Below, one piece after another: positions 10,026 through 20,403 of a stretch of 64,000 nt of DNA; positions within the stretch are counted from its first letter, which is position 1; each line of letters starts with the position of its first letter. The stretch covers positions 346,354-410,353 of the forward strand of contig NW_026111172.1 of NCBI RefSeq assembly GCF_024679095.1, in the 5' to 3' direction. The position numbers were made by a program, and so were the translations under genes. Below the pieces are notes generated by a model. That model saw only the letters and a program-made list of their open reading frames with translations, made no database searches and was not told the DNA's origin. Source of the stretch: Eriocheir sinensis (lineage: Eukaryota; Arthropoda; Malacostraca; Decapoda; Varunidae).

Positions 10026-11647
10026 ATGGCCTCAACTCTCAGAAGGCTTATGGACCTGATGGAGTGCCTCCTATTGTCCTTAAAAACTGTGCTTCTGTGC
10101 TGACACCCTGCCTGGTCAAACTCTTTCGTCTCTGCCTATCAACATCTATCTTTCCTTCCTGCTGGAAGTATGCCTTTGTACAGCCTGTGCCTAAGAAGGG
10201 TGACCGCTCCAATCCCTCAAACTACCACCCAATAGCTTTACTTTCATGTCTATCTAAAGCTTTTGAATCAATCCTTAACCGGAAGATTCAAAAGCACCTT
10301 TCCACTCCTAATCTTCCATCTGATCGCCAGTATGGATTCCGCAGGGTGCGTTCTACTGGCGATCTTCTTGCTCTCTTAACTGACTCTTGGTCATCCTCTC
10401 TTAGCAGTTTCGGTGAAACTTTCTCTGTTGCGCTAGACATATCGAAAGCCTTCGATAGAGTCTGGCACCAGTCTTTGCTTTCTAAACTGCCCTCTTTCGG
10501 ATTCTATCCTTCTCTCTGTTCCTTTATCTCCAATTTCCTTTCCGGCCGTTCTATCTCTGCGATGGTAGACGGTCATTGCTCTTCCCCTAAACCTATCAAC
10601 AGTGATGTTCCACAGGGCTCTGTCCTATCACCCATTCTCTTCCTGTTATTCATCAATGATCTTCTTTCCATAACAAACAGTTTTGTCCACTCGTACGCCG
10701 ACGACTCCACTCTGCATTATTCAACTTCTTTCAATAGAAGACCATCAAAACAGGAAGTACACAACTCCAGACTGGAGGCTGCAGAACGCTTAACCTCAGA
10801 CCTTGCTATCATTTCCGATTGGGGCAGAAGGAACCTTGTGTCCTTCAGTGCCTCAAAAACTTAATTTCTCCACCTATCAACTCGACACAATCTTCCAAAC
10901 ACCTATCCCCTATTCTTCGACAACACTCATCTGTCACCTTCTTCAACACTAAACATCCTCGGTCTATCCTTAACTCAAAATCTCAACTGGAAACTTCATA
11001 TCTCCTCTCTTGCTAAATCAGCTTCCTCGAGGTTGGGCGTTCTGTATCGTCTCCGCCAGTTCTTCTCCCCTGCGCAGTTGCTATACATATACAGGGGCCT
11101 TGTCCGCCCTCGTATGGAGTACGCATCTCACGTGTGGGGGGGCTCCACCCACACAGCTCTTCTGGACAGAGTGGAGACTAAGGCTCTTCGTCTCATCAGC
11201 TCTCCTCGTCCTACTAATAGTCTTCTACCTCTTAAATTCCGCCGCGATGTTGCCTCTCTTTCTATCTTCTATCGATATTTCCACGCTGACTGCTCTTCTG
11301 AACTTGCTAACTGCATGCCTCCCCCCCTCCCGCGGCCCCGCTGCACACGACTTTCTACTCATGCTCATCCCTATACTGTCCAAACCCCTTATGCAAGAGT
11401 TAACCAGCATCTTCACTCTTTCATCCCTCACGCTGGTAAACTCTTGAACAATCTTCCTTCATCTGTATTTCCTCCTGCCTACGACTTGAACACTTTCAAG
11501 AGGAGGGTATCAGGACATCTCTCCTCCCGAATTTTACCTTGCTTTTGGCCACCTCTTCTGATTCTTTTATGGGAGCAGCGATTAGCGGGCTTTTTTTTAT
11601 TATTGTTTTCTTTTTTGTGTGCCCTTGAGCTGCCTCCTTTGTTGTAA
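10026..11647 (+). pseudogene. Jockey reverse transcriptase (copy A), one nonsense codon
   Basis: RT domain and C-terminus. Motifs: PVPKKGDRSNPSNY, HPIALLSC, ALDISKAFDRVW, SDVPQGSVLSP and SYADDSTL (catalytic Asp pair intact near 10697), followed by the C-terminal region typical of this family (GVLYRLRQFFSP, RMEYASHVW). The frame from 10064 to 11647 has a single stop, TAA at 10862-10864, where the related copy at 43560 has CAA (Gln), so it is a C-to-T nonsense change. Apart from the SINE and this stop the copy is well preserved and was probably active not long before the insertion. Confidence 0.88.
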
Positions 11648-11656
11648 AAAAAAAAA

Positions 11657-12425
11657 AATTAATGGCTTTCAAGGTAACTCACAATTTTGTCTCTAATAAT
11701 GCTCTCAAGTAGCTTACCTACAACTGAAATTAGACTAATGGGTCTGTAATTACCTGGTATTTTTTTCTCTTTCCTTAAAAATTGGTGTCACGTTAACCTT
11801 TTTCCAATCCGAAGGGACGATGCCTTGTCGCAAGGACATATTGAATACGGTTGTGAGGGAGGAGAGTATTTCGCTCTTTGTTTCTTTAAGCAGTATAGGA
11901 TATTACTTTATCGGGTCCGGGACTTTTATTTGTTTTAAGTGATTGGAGAGCTTTAAGGACTTCATCGGTTGTTATTTCAAAATTAGGCAATGCATGCTCG
12001 AGATTTACATTAGTACTGGTGTTGGTGATAGTGGGAGGAAGACTATTAGTATTAAACACCGAGGAAAAGTAATTGTTTCAGAGGTTTGCAATGTGTTGGC
12101 TGTCAGTCACTAGTGCACCGTCGCTGTTTGTTAAAGGTCTAATTCCACTTCTGATCGCCTTTCTGTTGTTTATGTAACTGAAGAAAGATTTCGGATTATT
12201 TTTACAGTTGGCTGCAATATTTTCTTCATATCTACGCTTTGCCTGACATACTAATCTTTTTACTCGTCGCCTAGCATCATTATAATGTCTAATGTTTTCG
12301 GGCGTGCTTTATTCTTTCTTTAACCTGTAAGAAAATTTTATCTCCTTGACTGAGTGTTTAATTTCGCTATTAAACAAAGGTGGGCTTTTATTAGTGTTAT
12401 TTCGCTTATTTCTGTTAGTTTTTGT

Positions 12426-12430
<5 letters not shown>
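11657..12430 (-). mobile_element. CR1 LINE copy A, 5' continuation
   Basis: This is the continuation of CR1 copy A on the far side of the nested Jockey LINE. On the minus strand it codes for the EN-RT linker (AKRRYEENIAANCKNNPKSF near 12200-12250, then SVFN, TDEVLKALQSLKTNKSPGPDK near 11905-11955) and the first RT motifs (NVTPIF, LISVV-like) near 11700-11800. Frameshifts and at least two stops are present. It ends in a (TA)n tract at 12431, immediately after a 22 bp sequence that recurs at 18677-18698. Confidence 0.85.
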
Positions 12431-12471
<41 letters not shown>

Positions 12472-12512
12472 AATATATATATTTATATATAAAAATATAT
12501 ACATAATAATAG

Positions 12513-12578
<66 letters not shown>
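12431..12578 (+). repeat. (TA)n-rich tract followed by (GA)n microsatellite
   Basis: An imperfect AT tract (12429-12516) followed by about 30 GA dinucleotides (12517-12578). Sits at the abrupt end of CR1 copy A. Confidence 0.95.
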
Positions 12579-12580
<2 letters not shown>

Positions 12581-12955
12581 TAACTTGGGTTTTTATCGCA
12601 CTTGTCACCCTTTTGAATGGTTCGTTCTCCTTATCATCCTGTTTTCTCGCAAGGACTACCAAGTGACGTCATTATCATCATCGTAATCATCAGCACCATC
12701 CTGTACATCGAACCACTGTCTCCTTGCACTGTGGCACTGAGGCAGACTGAGCGCGAGGGCGCAAAGGCGCAAAGCAGCGGCCTGGATTTAATGAATGACT
12801 TATCTGAAAATGTGACTGAGGTAGAAGGAAGGGAAACAAATATACATATATAATACAATGACATGTAAAACTGTTACTCAACGGAATAATGAGTAGGGGG
12901 GATCATGGAACATTGATATCATATAGTGACCAATATTTAAAAATATTTTACATAG
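12579..12955. other. No gene recognised
   Basis: About 380 bases of mixed composition. Short open frames here have no recognisable motif, and I see no repeat shared with the rest of the window. Confidence 0.5.
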
Positions 12956-13253
12956 GACTGCATCATATCTTATTTCTTGCTAAGTCAGTTTCATTGAGGT
13001 AAGGCGTTCTGTATAGTCTCGACCAGTTTATTTTTCCTCCTCTCAAATGCTATCCATATAATGCTACAAGGGTCTTGTCCGTCCTCGTATGAATTTACTA
13101 TGAAATATGCATATTCGTGTGTGTTAAGGGGGTGGGGCTGCAAACATATATCCGTTTCGGACAGTCAAAGCTAGGCTCTTCGTCTCACCAGCTCCCCTCC
13201 TCTTACTGATAGTCTTTGATTTTTTCAGTTCTGCCGCACTGTTGCCTCTCTTT

Positions 13254-13542
13254 GGGGAGACGGTGGCTGAGTGGTTAGCGTAACGGCTCCGCGTCCAGGA
13301 GGACGCGGGTTTCCTGGACGCGAGTTGGAGTACTACCCGCCGCCACAGTTAGGATTTTTCAGTCACGGCCGAGTGGCCTAAAACTACCCACATGCTGTCC
13401 TGTAGACCACCTACCAACCCGGATTCTCTCTCTAAAAAAGAGGCTCAAAGATGATTGTGCTCGGGGGGCAGCATGAGCTAAGCAAGATGGCGCCACTATA
13501 AACACTTGCCTGCGCCATAACGGACTGGGGCCGATCATCAGG
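13254..13542 (+). mobile_element. SINE (family 1), left monomer of a dimer
   Basis: tRNA-headed SINE. A box-like TGGCTGAGTGGTTAGCG at 13264-13280; the B-box region is degenerate. The body contains CAAGATGGCGCCACTATAAA near 13484. It has no A-tail: at GGCCGATCATCAG (about 13540) it runs straight into the tRNA-like head of the second monomer. Confidence 0.8.
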
Positions 13543-13910
13543 CTGAGTGGTTAGCGTGATGGTCCAGCGTTCAGGAGCTCCAGGAGGGACGCGGATTCGA
13601 ATCCTGGCCGCCGCACAGCTGAAGTTTTCCAGTCACTGCCGAGTGACCTAAGACTACACACATGCTGGCCTGAAGACCACCCATCAACCTGGGCTCTAGA
13701 TAACCTCTCCTAAGAGAGGCTCAAAGATGAGTTCCGGGGGGCAGCATGAGCCAACACAAGATGGCGCCACTATCAACACTCGTCTGCGCCAGAACGGGTT
13801 GGGCCGACCATCAGGCCCCACCGGGAAGAAGCCTTGGGCCGACCATCAGGATCCATCGGGAAGAAGCCTACCGGTGAAATAGGCCACGACGTAAAAAAAA
13901 AAAAAAAAAG
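13543..13910 (+). mobile_element. SINE (family 1), right monomer with poly(A)
   Basis: Full-length-looking SINE monomer. A box GCTGAGTGGTTAGCGTG at about 13543-13559 and a good B box (GGATTCGAATCC at 13592-13603), as expected for an internal RNA polymerase III promoter derived from a tRNA. The body is shared with the 9763 copy, and the end is an A-run at 13893-13909. LINE-dependent mobility is the usual mechanism for such elements. Confidence 0.85.
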
Positions 13911-13997
13911 AAAAGAAAGAAAGAAATACTAGTGCCATAGGCAGAAACGCAAAAAAAAAAAAAAAAAAAAAAACTAAATGAATAAAATAAAATAAAA
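13911..13997 (+). repeat. A-rich low-complexity tract
   Basis: Runs of A with GAAA and AAAT units between the SINE tail and the resumed Jockey fragment. Confidence 0.8.
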
Positions 13998-14354
13998 TAA
14001 AATAAAAAATCTTCAAGTGGTATTTTCATGCTGACTGCTCTTCTGAGATTGTTAATTGCATGCCGCCACCCCTTTCGCTGCCACGCTGCGCACGACTTTA
14101 TGCTCTCGGTCATCCCTGTATTATTCAAATCCCTTATGCAAGAGTTGACCAGCATCTTCATTCTTTCATCACTGTCGTTGGTATGATCTGAAACACCCTT
14201 CCTTCGTCTGTATTTTTTTCCTGCCTACGACTTGAACTCTTCCATGAGGCCCCGAAATTGACCCCCTCTTTTGGCCAATCAAAAAATTCTATTTACCTTT
14301 ACAGGATCAGCGCTCAGAGGATTTTATTTTTGTTTGCTGCTGTTTGCTTGTGTC

Positions 14355-14378
14355 TTACACACACACACACACACACAC
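14355..14378 (+). repeat. (CA)n microsatellite
   Basis: Eleven or so CA units directly before the tRNA-like head of SINE family 2. Confidence 0.95.
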
Positions 14379-14630
14379 TCTGATAGCTAAGTCGGTTAAG
14401 GCGCTGCGCTGCCAGGCTTCGCGGCGTGGTAGGCAGAGGTTCGAGCCCCGCTCAGGCCGATTTTTTTCCGCTAACTAGGAGTGATTACTGTTCCCCCATG
14501 AGCAAGGGGGATGGGGTGTGTGGTGTGTGAGGTCCTGACAGTACTCAAAGATCGACTAATAAGCCTTGTTTTAATCAGGAGGGTACTTGCTGGCGATTGT
14601 GAGTCCAACTCGTGATCAGGCCGTGGTGAA

Positions 14631-14640
<10 letters not shown>
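14379..14640 (+). mobile_element. SINE (family 2), tRNA-headed, between (CA)n tracts
   Basis: tRNA-like head at 14380-14460 with an A box (TAGCTAAGTCGGTTAAGG) and a B box (GGTTCGAGCCCC, 14438-14449). A ~170 bp body follows and ends GCCGTGGTGAAATA before the next (CA)n. It is not a functional tRNA gene: the stems do not close and no acceptor stem is found. The (CA)n at the 3' side may be the SINE tail. No second copy is seen in the window, so its SINE status is inferred from head plus body. Confidence 0.65.

Positions 14641-14687
<47 letters not shown>
14634..14687 (+). repeat. (CA)n microsatellite in presumed intron
   Basis: About 27 CA units. On the minus strand it is a (TG)n run lying a few bases inside the intron that follows the transporter exon. 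Confidence 0.95.
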
Positions 14688-14688
<1 letters not shown>

Positions 14689-14693
14689 CTCAC

Positions 14694-14961
14694 CTACGAG
14701 AGCGAAGAACACGGACAGGGCCCACAAGGAGTCCACAAAGACAAGGGCGAGGGCGGAAACAGTCGCAAGGCCACAGCCAACCAAGCTGACGCGCCTGAAG
14801 CCAAATTCCTTAGTTAGTGGCCCCGTGAACACCCCGATGGCGTTCCATAAAAAGATATGAAGGTTGAAGATCCAAGCGATGGTGGTGGAGGAGGCGCCGC
14901 GGGACAGGAGAAAATCAGAGAAGAGGATGGAGTAGCCGAAGGAAAACATGGTGAGAGGCAT
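14694..14961 (-). CDS. Exon of monocarboxylate-transporter-like MFS protein
   Basis: Best candidate host exon. On the minus strand it opens after an acceptor (CTCCTTTACAG, AG at 14963-14962) and closes at a donor (CTCGTAG|GTGAGA, GT at 14693-14692), giving 268 bases. The ~89 residues are hydrophobic and show MFS signatures of the SLC16-like family: SILFSDFLLSRGASSTTIAWIF, a helix around LFLWN, then the loop TKEFGFRRVSLVG between two helices. Together this is about three membrane segments near the N-terminal half of the 12-TM fold. Members carry monocarboxylates or related substrates across membranes; the substrate here is unknown. No neighbouring exon was found in the window. Confidence 0.7.
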
Positions 14962-15345
14962 CTGTAAAGGAGAAACTTGGTGACAAGAAAACGGAAATAA
15001 CAAGAGAGCAACGCTATTATGGTGAAAAAAAAACTATTCCAAAATTATGAATTGTCTACCATATTGCCCCCAAATTATTTTTAAGGTGGCCGCCAATGTT
15101 CAATATCTCAGTTTTTAGGGCCGGAGCACCTCCCAATCCTCTAAAGTTACCCACTGAAAGCACACATTATCCGGCCCGGACCATGTCCTACACACTTTTT
15201 TGGTACCGTATCACTCATGATCTGCCCTCAAGGCACTGGTGGGTTTTTCCATATGGTCATTGTCAGTCCGAGCTTAATCTATTTGCCATCATTCAGTGAT
15301 TTTTTTTTATCAGTTTGAGATGTTCAATTGTATATTCAGTGAGTA
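14962..15345. other. No gene recognised (possible intron of transporter)
   Basis: AT-rich, with short frames only. If the transporter exon is real, this is upstream intron. Confidence 0.45.
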
Positions 15346-15545
15346 AGTGTATCAATCAATCAATCAATCAATGGGGGCAAAAGGGGGTGGGGGTGGGGGG
15401 GGGAGGCGCATCGCCCCGTCCACCCTAAAATCGTCAAGTCCGGGGGTTCCTTCGGGCAAGTCCTCATGCAGGTCCCCTTCCCATCCTGAGTACCTCCCCG
15501 CAGAATCTATCGACTTGCTCAAGCCACGAACTCCGTGGGGGTCGC
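15346..15545 (-). repeat. Dispersed repeat with (TTGA)n tail, copy 1
   Basis: On the minus strand, a GC-rich body with CCTGGACTTG/CCCGGACTTG-like segments ends in (TTGA)n (15351-15371 on plus). A second copy at 19688-19790 shares the tail and the adjacent body in the same orientation, so it looks like a SINE-like 3' end. Confidence 0.55.
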
Positions 15546-15599
15546 CTTGACCTCCTTCACTCAGGGTTATCTCTTACACAGACAACCTGATGGGATAAA

Positions 15600-18500
15600 T
15601 GTGTTTAGCTGAGTGAGTAAATGATTTTTAAAGTTTAGCCAGGCTTCATCTACGTTTCTACTTCATCTACGCAGAAAACACACGGAGACACCAGAATACT
15701 GTGCCTCGAAGCACTGAAGACAAGAAGGACATTTCTGTCCTATACACCAACGCGCGGAACTTAATACCCAAAAGGGATGAGTTACTTGCCTACGTTGACG
15801 TAGAAAGACCGGACGTGATTGCCATCACCGAAACGTGGGCCACCTCTGACCACCTAATGACCGAATTCTCAATTCCGGGATACGAGAGCTTCTACAAAAA
15901 CAGACTTCACAAGAAAGGAGGAGGTGTTATATGTTACGTCAAGAACAAATACCCGGCCGTGAAAATATCCAAAGAGGACTCAGAGAAATATGACTCTGTA
16001 TATATTGAACTGGAGACTAGCAAGCGCAACAAAATAACGATTGGAACCGTTTATAGACCTCCAAAACAACAAGCAGCGGACGACGAAGCGTTATACGAGG
16101 AAATTCACACCATAACACAAAACAAACAGTCAGTCATTATCGGGGACTTTAACTGTTCCAACATTGACTGGACCACAATGATTGGAGATCGGGAGGGTAA
16201 CAGACTGCTCGAAATGTTAGAGGACACTTTTCTAACTCAGATTGTTACCCAACCGACAAGGGAAAATAACTTACTAGACCTAGTACTCGTGAGTGATTCC
16301 GATCTCACACGTGAATGTCAAGTCGGCGAAAAACTGGATGGTTGCGACAATCACCTAATTCGCCTAAAGATCAGAACAGACCATGAACTCACCGAAAACA
16401 CGTCCAGGATTCCAGACTACAAAAGAGCCAATTTTAATCTCGCTCGTGAGCTGCTAACCCAGACACCTTGGGAACCCATGAACCTCACTCCTGTGGACGG
16501 CGCGTGGAACGGTTTCAAGAACAAACTCCTAGAGGTAGAGAGAACAACTGTTCCCATGAAGACTAGGAGAACAAATAATGCCACAAGCCCACCATGGATG
16601 ACTACCCAAGTTCGACAGGCGATTAATTTAAAGAAGAGAAAATACAACTTGCTAAAGGACAACAGCACTGACGAGGCTCGCGAACAGTACCATCAAAGCC
16701 TCAGAGCTTGCAGAACTCTCATACGCCAGCGTAAACGCGACTATGAAAAGCAGATTGCGCGCGAAGCCAAGTCCAACCCGAAAAAGTTCTTCACGTATAT
16801 AAGAACCAAAATGAAGACAAAAAGCAATATCGATCCCCTAAAAGATGAAAGTGACGTACTAACACAGGACAGCAGACAAATGGTCGAAATCCTAAACAGA
16901 AACTTCGCGTCTGTGTTCACGGTCGAGAACACCCAGTCCGTACCCGAGAGCCCTACCCCACCGATGGGAATCACTCCCCTAGAAATTGGCCCAATCGACG
17001 AACGGGATGTGAAAAAGTACCTAGACAAACTCGAGACAAACAAGTCCACCGGACCCGACGACTTGTCACCCAGGCTGCTCAAGGAACTCAAGCAGCAAAT
17101 CCTCAAGCCACTCACTGCCATCAACAATCTGTCACTACAACAAAACAAAGTTCCGAAAGACTGGAAACAAGCGAACGTAACACCGATCTTCAAAAAGGGA
17201 GACAAAAGCGTGGCCCTAAACTACAGACCAATCAGCTTGACCTCAGTGGCCGGAAAAATCCTCGAGAAGATCATCAGAGACAAACTCGTTAGGTTCCTTG
17301 AAGACAACATCATTTCCGATGCTCAGCACGGTTTCAGGAACAAACGCTCATGCTTAACCAATTTACTGGACTTCTTCCAAGGTATCTATGAAAACTGGTA
17401 TAATCATATCCCCAGTGATGTTATATATCTAGACTTTCAAAAAGCCTTTGACAAAGTGCCACATGAAAGACTCCTCAAGAAACTCAAGTCGGCGGGGTTA
17501 GGCGACAACCTGACAGCGTGGATCAAAGACTGGCTCACTGGAAGAAAACAACGAGTTGTACTCAACGGACAGGCCTCCGAGTGGCTCCCGGTCACAAGTG
17601 GAGTGCCACAGGGGTCAGTGCTGGGACCCATACTCTTCATCATATTATATCAACGACCTAGAGCTTGGATTAAAATCCAATCTTTCAAAATTTGCCGACG
17701 ACACAAAGGTGGGTGGGAAGGCCCTCACGACGGCAGACTGCGAAATTATCCAAAGAGACCTGGACCTGATCACTCGGTGGTCGGAAAAATGGCAGATGTC
17801 CTTCAACACTACCAAATGTAAAGTAATGCATATCGGATTCAGAAACAACAATCACACATACCACATGGGTGGCGAACCACTGCATGTAGTGCAAGAGGAA
17901 AGAGACCTCGGGGTCACCATCAGCAGTGACTTGAAACAAACAAAACACTGCAAGTCCGCCTGTAAGAAAGCCAATACAATGCTTGGGTTCATATCGAGGA
18001 ACTTCGAATACAAGACACCGGGAGTTATGTTATCCTTGTATAATTCGCTGGTGAGGCCACACCTGGAATACGCCGTGCAATTCTGGTCTCCAAATTACAG
18101 GAAAGACATTGAATTACTTGAGAGAGTACAGCGCCGCGCCGTGAAGATGATACCATCACTGAGGACGAAGCCCTATGAAGAGCGACTCGAGCGACTCAAC
18201 CTCTTCACGTTGGAAAAGAGACGACTGCGGGGAGACATGATACAAGTCTTTAAGTACCTGAACAAGGTCAGCAACGTTGATCACTCAAAACTCTTCACGC
18301 TACAAACTAACCTGAGAACAAGAAACAACGGAAAAACAATTCAAGCAAAGCGATGCCATACCGACATAGGCAGGAGTTATTTCTCGAATAGGGTTGTTCG
18401 CCACTGGAACAGCCTCCCTGCAGAAGTGGTTAGCGCAGAGAGCATCAACTCATTCAAGAAACGCATTGATCGCCACTTTGCTGCAACGGGAGTGAACTGA

Positions 18501-18659
18501 ACGTATCCAAGAGTAGGTACACAAGTGCTTTAATCCTTCCCTGCAAGCCACTCCTATGGCAAACGGATTGATTAAATCACTGAACGCAGGCAGCCTAGTA
18601 ATGAGCCAACAGGCTTTCTGCCGCTTGCTAGTCCATGTTTCCATGTTTCCATGTTTCAA
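15600..18659 (+). mobile_element. CR1-type LINE copy B, nearly intact ORF2
   Basis: Plus-strand CR1-type element with a continuous EN-RT reading region (15701-18500) disturbed by one base, a short 3' UTR and three CCATGTTT octamers at the 3' end (about 18634-18659). Short tandem octamers instead of poly(A) are a known feature of CR1-group 3' ends. The 5' boundary is uncertain, and no ORF1 is seen upstream. Confidence 0.88.
15701..18500 (+). pseudogene. CR1 ORF2 (endonuclease + RT), single frameshift
   Basis: About 930 codons. Endonuclease (first ~235 residues): YTNARNL (Asn), AITETWA (Glu), KGGGVICYV, TVYRPPK, IIGDFNCSNIDW (Asp/Asn), LDLVLV and CDNHLIR (His). [59 protein letters not shown] and KFADDTKVG (17690-). 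The C-terminus is of CR1 type (RRLRGDMIQ, RTRNNGK, HWNSLPAEVV). One extra base in the run ATCATATTATATC near 17643-17652 shifts the frame just after the LGPILFII motif, before the catalytic Asp pair. No ATG opens the frame; the first in-frame start-like codon is GTG at 15701, so the true start is upstream or lost. All catalytic residues are intact. Confidence 0.92.
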
Positions 18660-18676
18660 TCATCTGATAGTTGTAG

Positions 18677-19209
18677 TTCTGTTAGTTTTTTGTCGGATTT
18701 CTACGAAATATGCTCTTTTGAAATTGGGCACCATTACTTTATTTTCAGTCACTGTTGTTTGAGTTCTAAGGTCGACGCGCACTAATCTATGATCGCAAGA
18801 ATTGAAATGTTCTCCTACCGTAACATTACTGACTAGTTTATCTTGGTTCGCAATAACAAGGTCTAGTACGTTAATTTGTCGAGTTGGTTCAGTAACCATT
18901 TGGATTAGATAATTACCTTCTAAAAATTCGATCACTATGTGACTTGCCTTCTATACCCGACAGTCAGTATGAAGGAGATTAAAATCGCCTAATATAAATG
19001 AGTCCCTATTATTAAGTGACTGTCTTAAAACACAGGACATTTCAACATCATCTTCGAGTGATTGCCGCGGAGGCCTGTAGGTGACGGATATATTTAGATT
19101 ATTTTTTATAAGATTTACTCGCACGCACAAATGTTCAACGTTACTGTCCCTTGGTGTCCTGTCAGTGGGTTGCAAATAGCTTTTGACGTAAAGGGCGACA
19201 CCACCACCT

Positions 19210-19214
<5 letters not shown>
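18677..19214 (-). pseudogene. CR1 endonuclease fragment
   Basis: Minus-strand endonuclease part of a CR1 LINE, reading RGGGVALYVKS, NISVTYRPPRQ, ILGDFN, VTEPTRQINVLDLVIA, CDHRLVRVDL and VPNFKRA. One stop separates the two open pieces near 18940. The N-terminal end dissolves into a (GA)n tract at 19214. The C-terminal end is a 22 bp sequence identical, apart from one T, to the end of CR1 copy A at 12409-12430, so this may be the displaced 5' part of that copy. Confidence 0.85.

Positions 19215-19279
<65 letters not shown>
19211..19279 (+). repeat. (GA)n microsatellite
   Basis: About 34 GA units cutting off the CR1 endonuclease fragment. Confidence 0.95.
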
Positions 19280-19283
<4 letters not shown>

Positions 19284-19687
19284 AAATGTTTGTAAAACAT
19301 GAATGAAGACAGAGATAAGTAAATTAAACACAATACCTACAAAAGGAAGAAAAAAAAACTGATAAACTGAACAAGCCGGGAGTAAAGGAGGAAGGATAAT
19401 ATAATGAATAGATGATCATCAACACAGGTACAACAATGAATTGAAAAGAGGTTTTTAACTCTGGCTGCCTTTGGACAGCTATACTGTGGTTACTTATCAA
19501 GAGTTAATTGTACTGATATGACCGTTTCAATATAACCAGAAGCAAATATGAGACATTATACCTATAGTGTGTGTGTGTGTGTGTGTGTGTGTTTACCATG
19601 ATAAAGAAACAGCCAACCATCACCATCCACCCCCAACCTCCGTCAGGTTGTCTGGCCCTTCTCTTCATCTCCATCTTCTTTATCTGT
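19280..19687. other. No gene recognised; contains (GT)n at 19568-19591
   Basis: AT-rich sequence with one GT microsatellite and no convincing open frame. Confidence 0.5.
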
Positions 19688-19790
19688 AATCAATCAATCA
19701 ATCAATCAGTATGGGCATACGGTAGGGGGCACATGGCCTCACCCACCCCACGACGCCAAGTCCAGGGGTCAGTCCGGGACGCATAAAATT
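19688..19790 (-). repeat. Dispersed repeat with (TTGA)n tail, copy 2
   Basis: Same tail and adjacent body (GACTTGGCGTCG, GTGGGGTG on minus) as the copy at 15346-15545. Confidence 0.55.
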
Positions 19791-20403
19791 AAAGTCTCCT
19801 CAGAGCGAGATAAATGCGCCGTTCCACGAGCCAGCGGCCGCCCTCGCTCCGACCCCGTCCCTTGTGATTGGCTCTCTTGTCCCGTGGGTGTCCTTGTTGC
19901 ACGGACACCTTTCGCTCGCCCTGCACAAAGTTAGAGGAGACTTCAATCTTATGCCACAGAGGCACAGAGCATCCAAAAAACCACCGAAGAAAGACCAAAG
20001 ATGGCCTACTAAAATGCTCCTCTCCCAAAACAACATCTATGTATCTAATGTCACCGTTCCCAGATCGAGAGATAGATTCGCCGTGATTACTACACAAGAG
20101 GCCGAGCTAGATTCCATCTCCAACCAAAAAAGTGGCATGGGAAAGAATGCAAGAAGCAAGCCAACTGTGAACACCATTTATTATAGATCACATTCACAAA
20201 TTTCACCCTAACCATTCCATCTAGATAACATTCAAGCTCAAGCAAGTGAAGCAACACTAAAACGTACATAAACTCCGACATGCGTCGCCGCACAATAGCC
20301 TCCCACGTTCATTTGAGAAAACGGTTAAAAGCAAGAAAACGGAAGGGATGACGAACTGCAATAATGACCTGCGGCTCGCCCTTTATGCAAGTAAGAATGT
20401 GAC
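19791..20403. other. No gene recognised
   Basis: Short frames on both strands show no motif. The sequence has balanced composition and could be host intron or intergenic DNA. Confidence 0.4.

Larger units (their letters stand above)
8360..11656 (+). mobile_element. Jockey-clade LINE copy A, nested in CR1 copy A
   Basis: Plus-strand, 5'-incomplete Jockey-type LINE ending in a poly(A) run at 11646-11658. It is flanked by AATTAATGG at 8351-8359 and 11657-11665, a 9 bp target duplication that brackets it exactly and interrupts the CR1 reading. A SINE (9763-10025) is nested inside it. The family recurs in the window at 12960-14335, 39305-40757 and 41955-45099. Confidence 0.92.
12960..14335 (+). 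mobile_element. Jockey LINE copy B, decayed 3' fragment split by SINEs
   Basis: Old Jockey fragment. 12960-13253 matches the RT C-terminal region of copy A (the segment coding GVLYRLRQFFSP onward), ending at GTTGCCTCTCTTT. It resumes near 13998 and runs to the element 3' end near 14335. SINE sequence (13254-13905) and A-rich low-complexity DNA lie between. Many substitutions and small indels make it clearly older than copy A. No open frame survives. Confidence 0.75.

Noticed and set aside
14380..14460. Possible tRNA gene
   Set aside because: A and B boxes are good, but the acceptor and anticodon stems do not pair convincingly and a SINE-like body follows.
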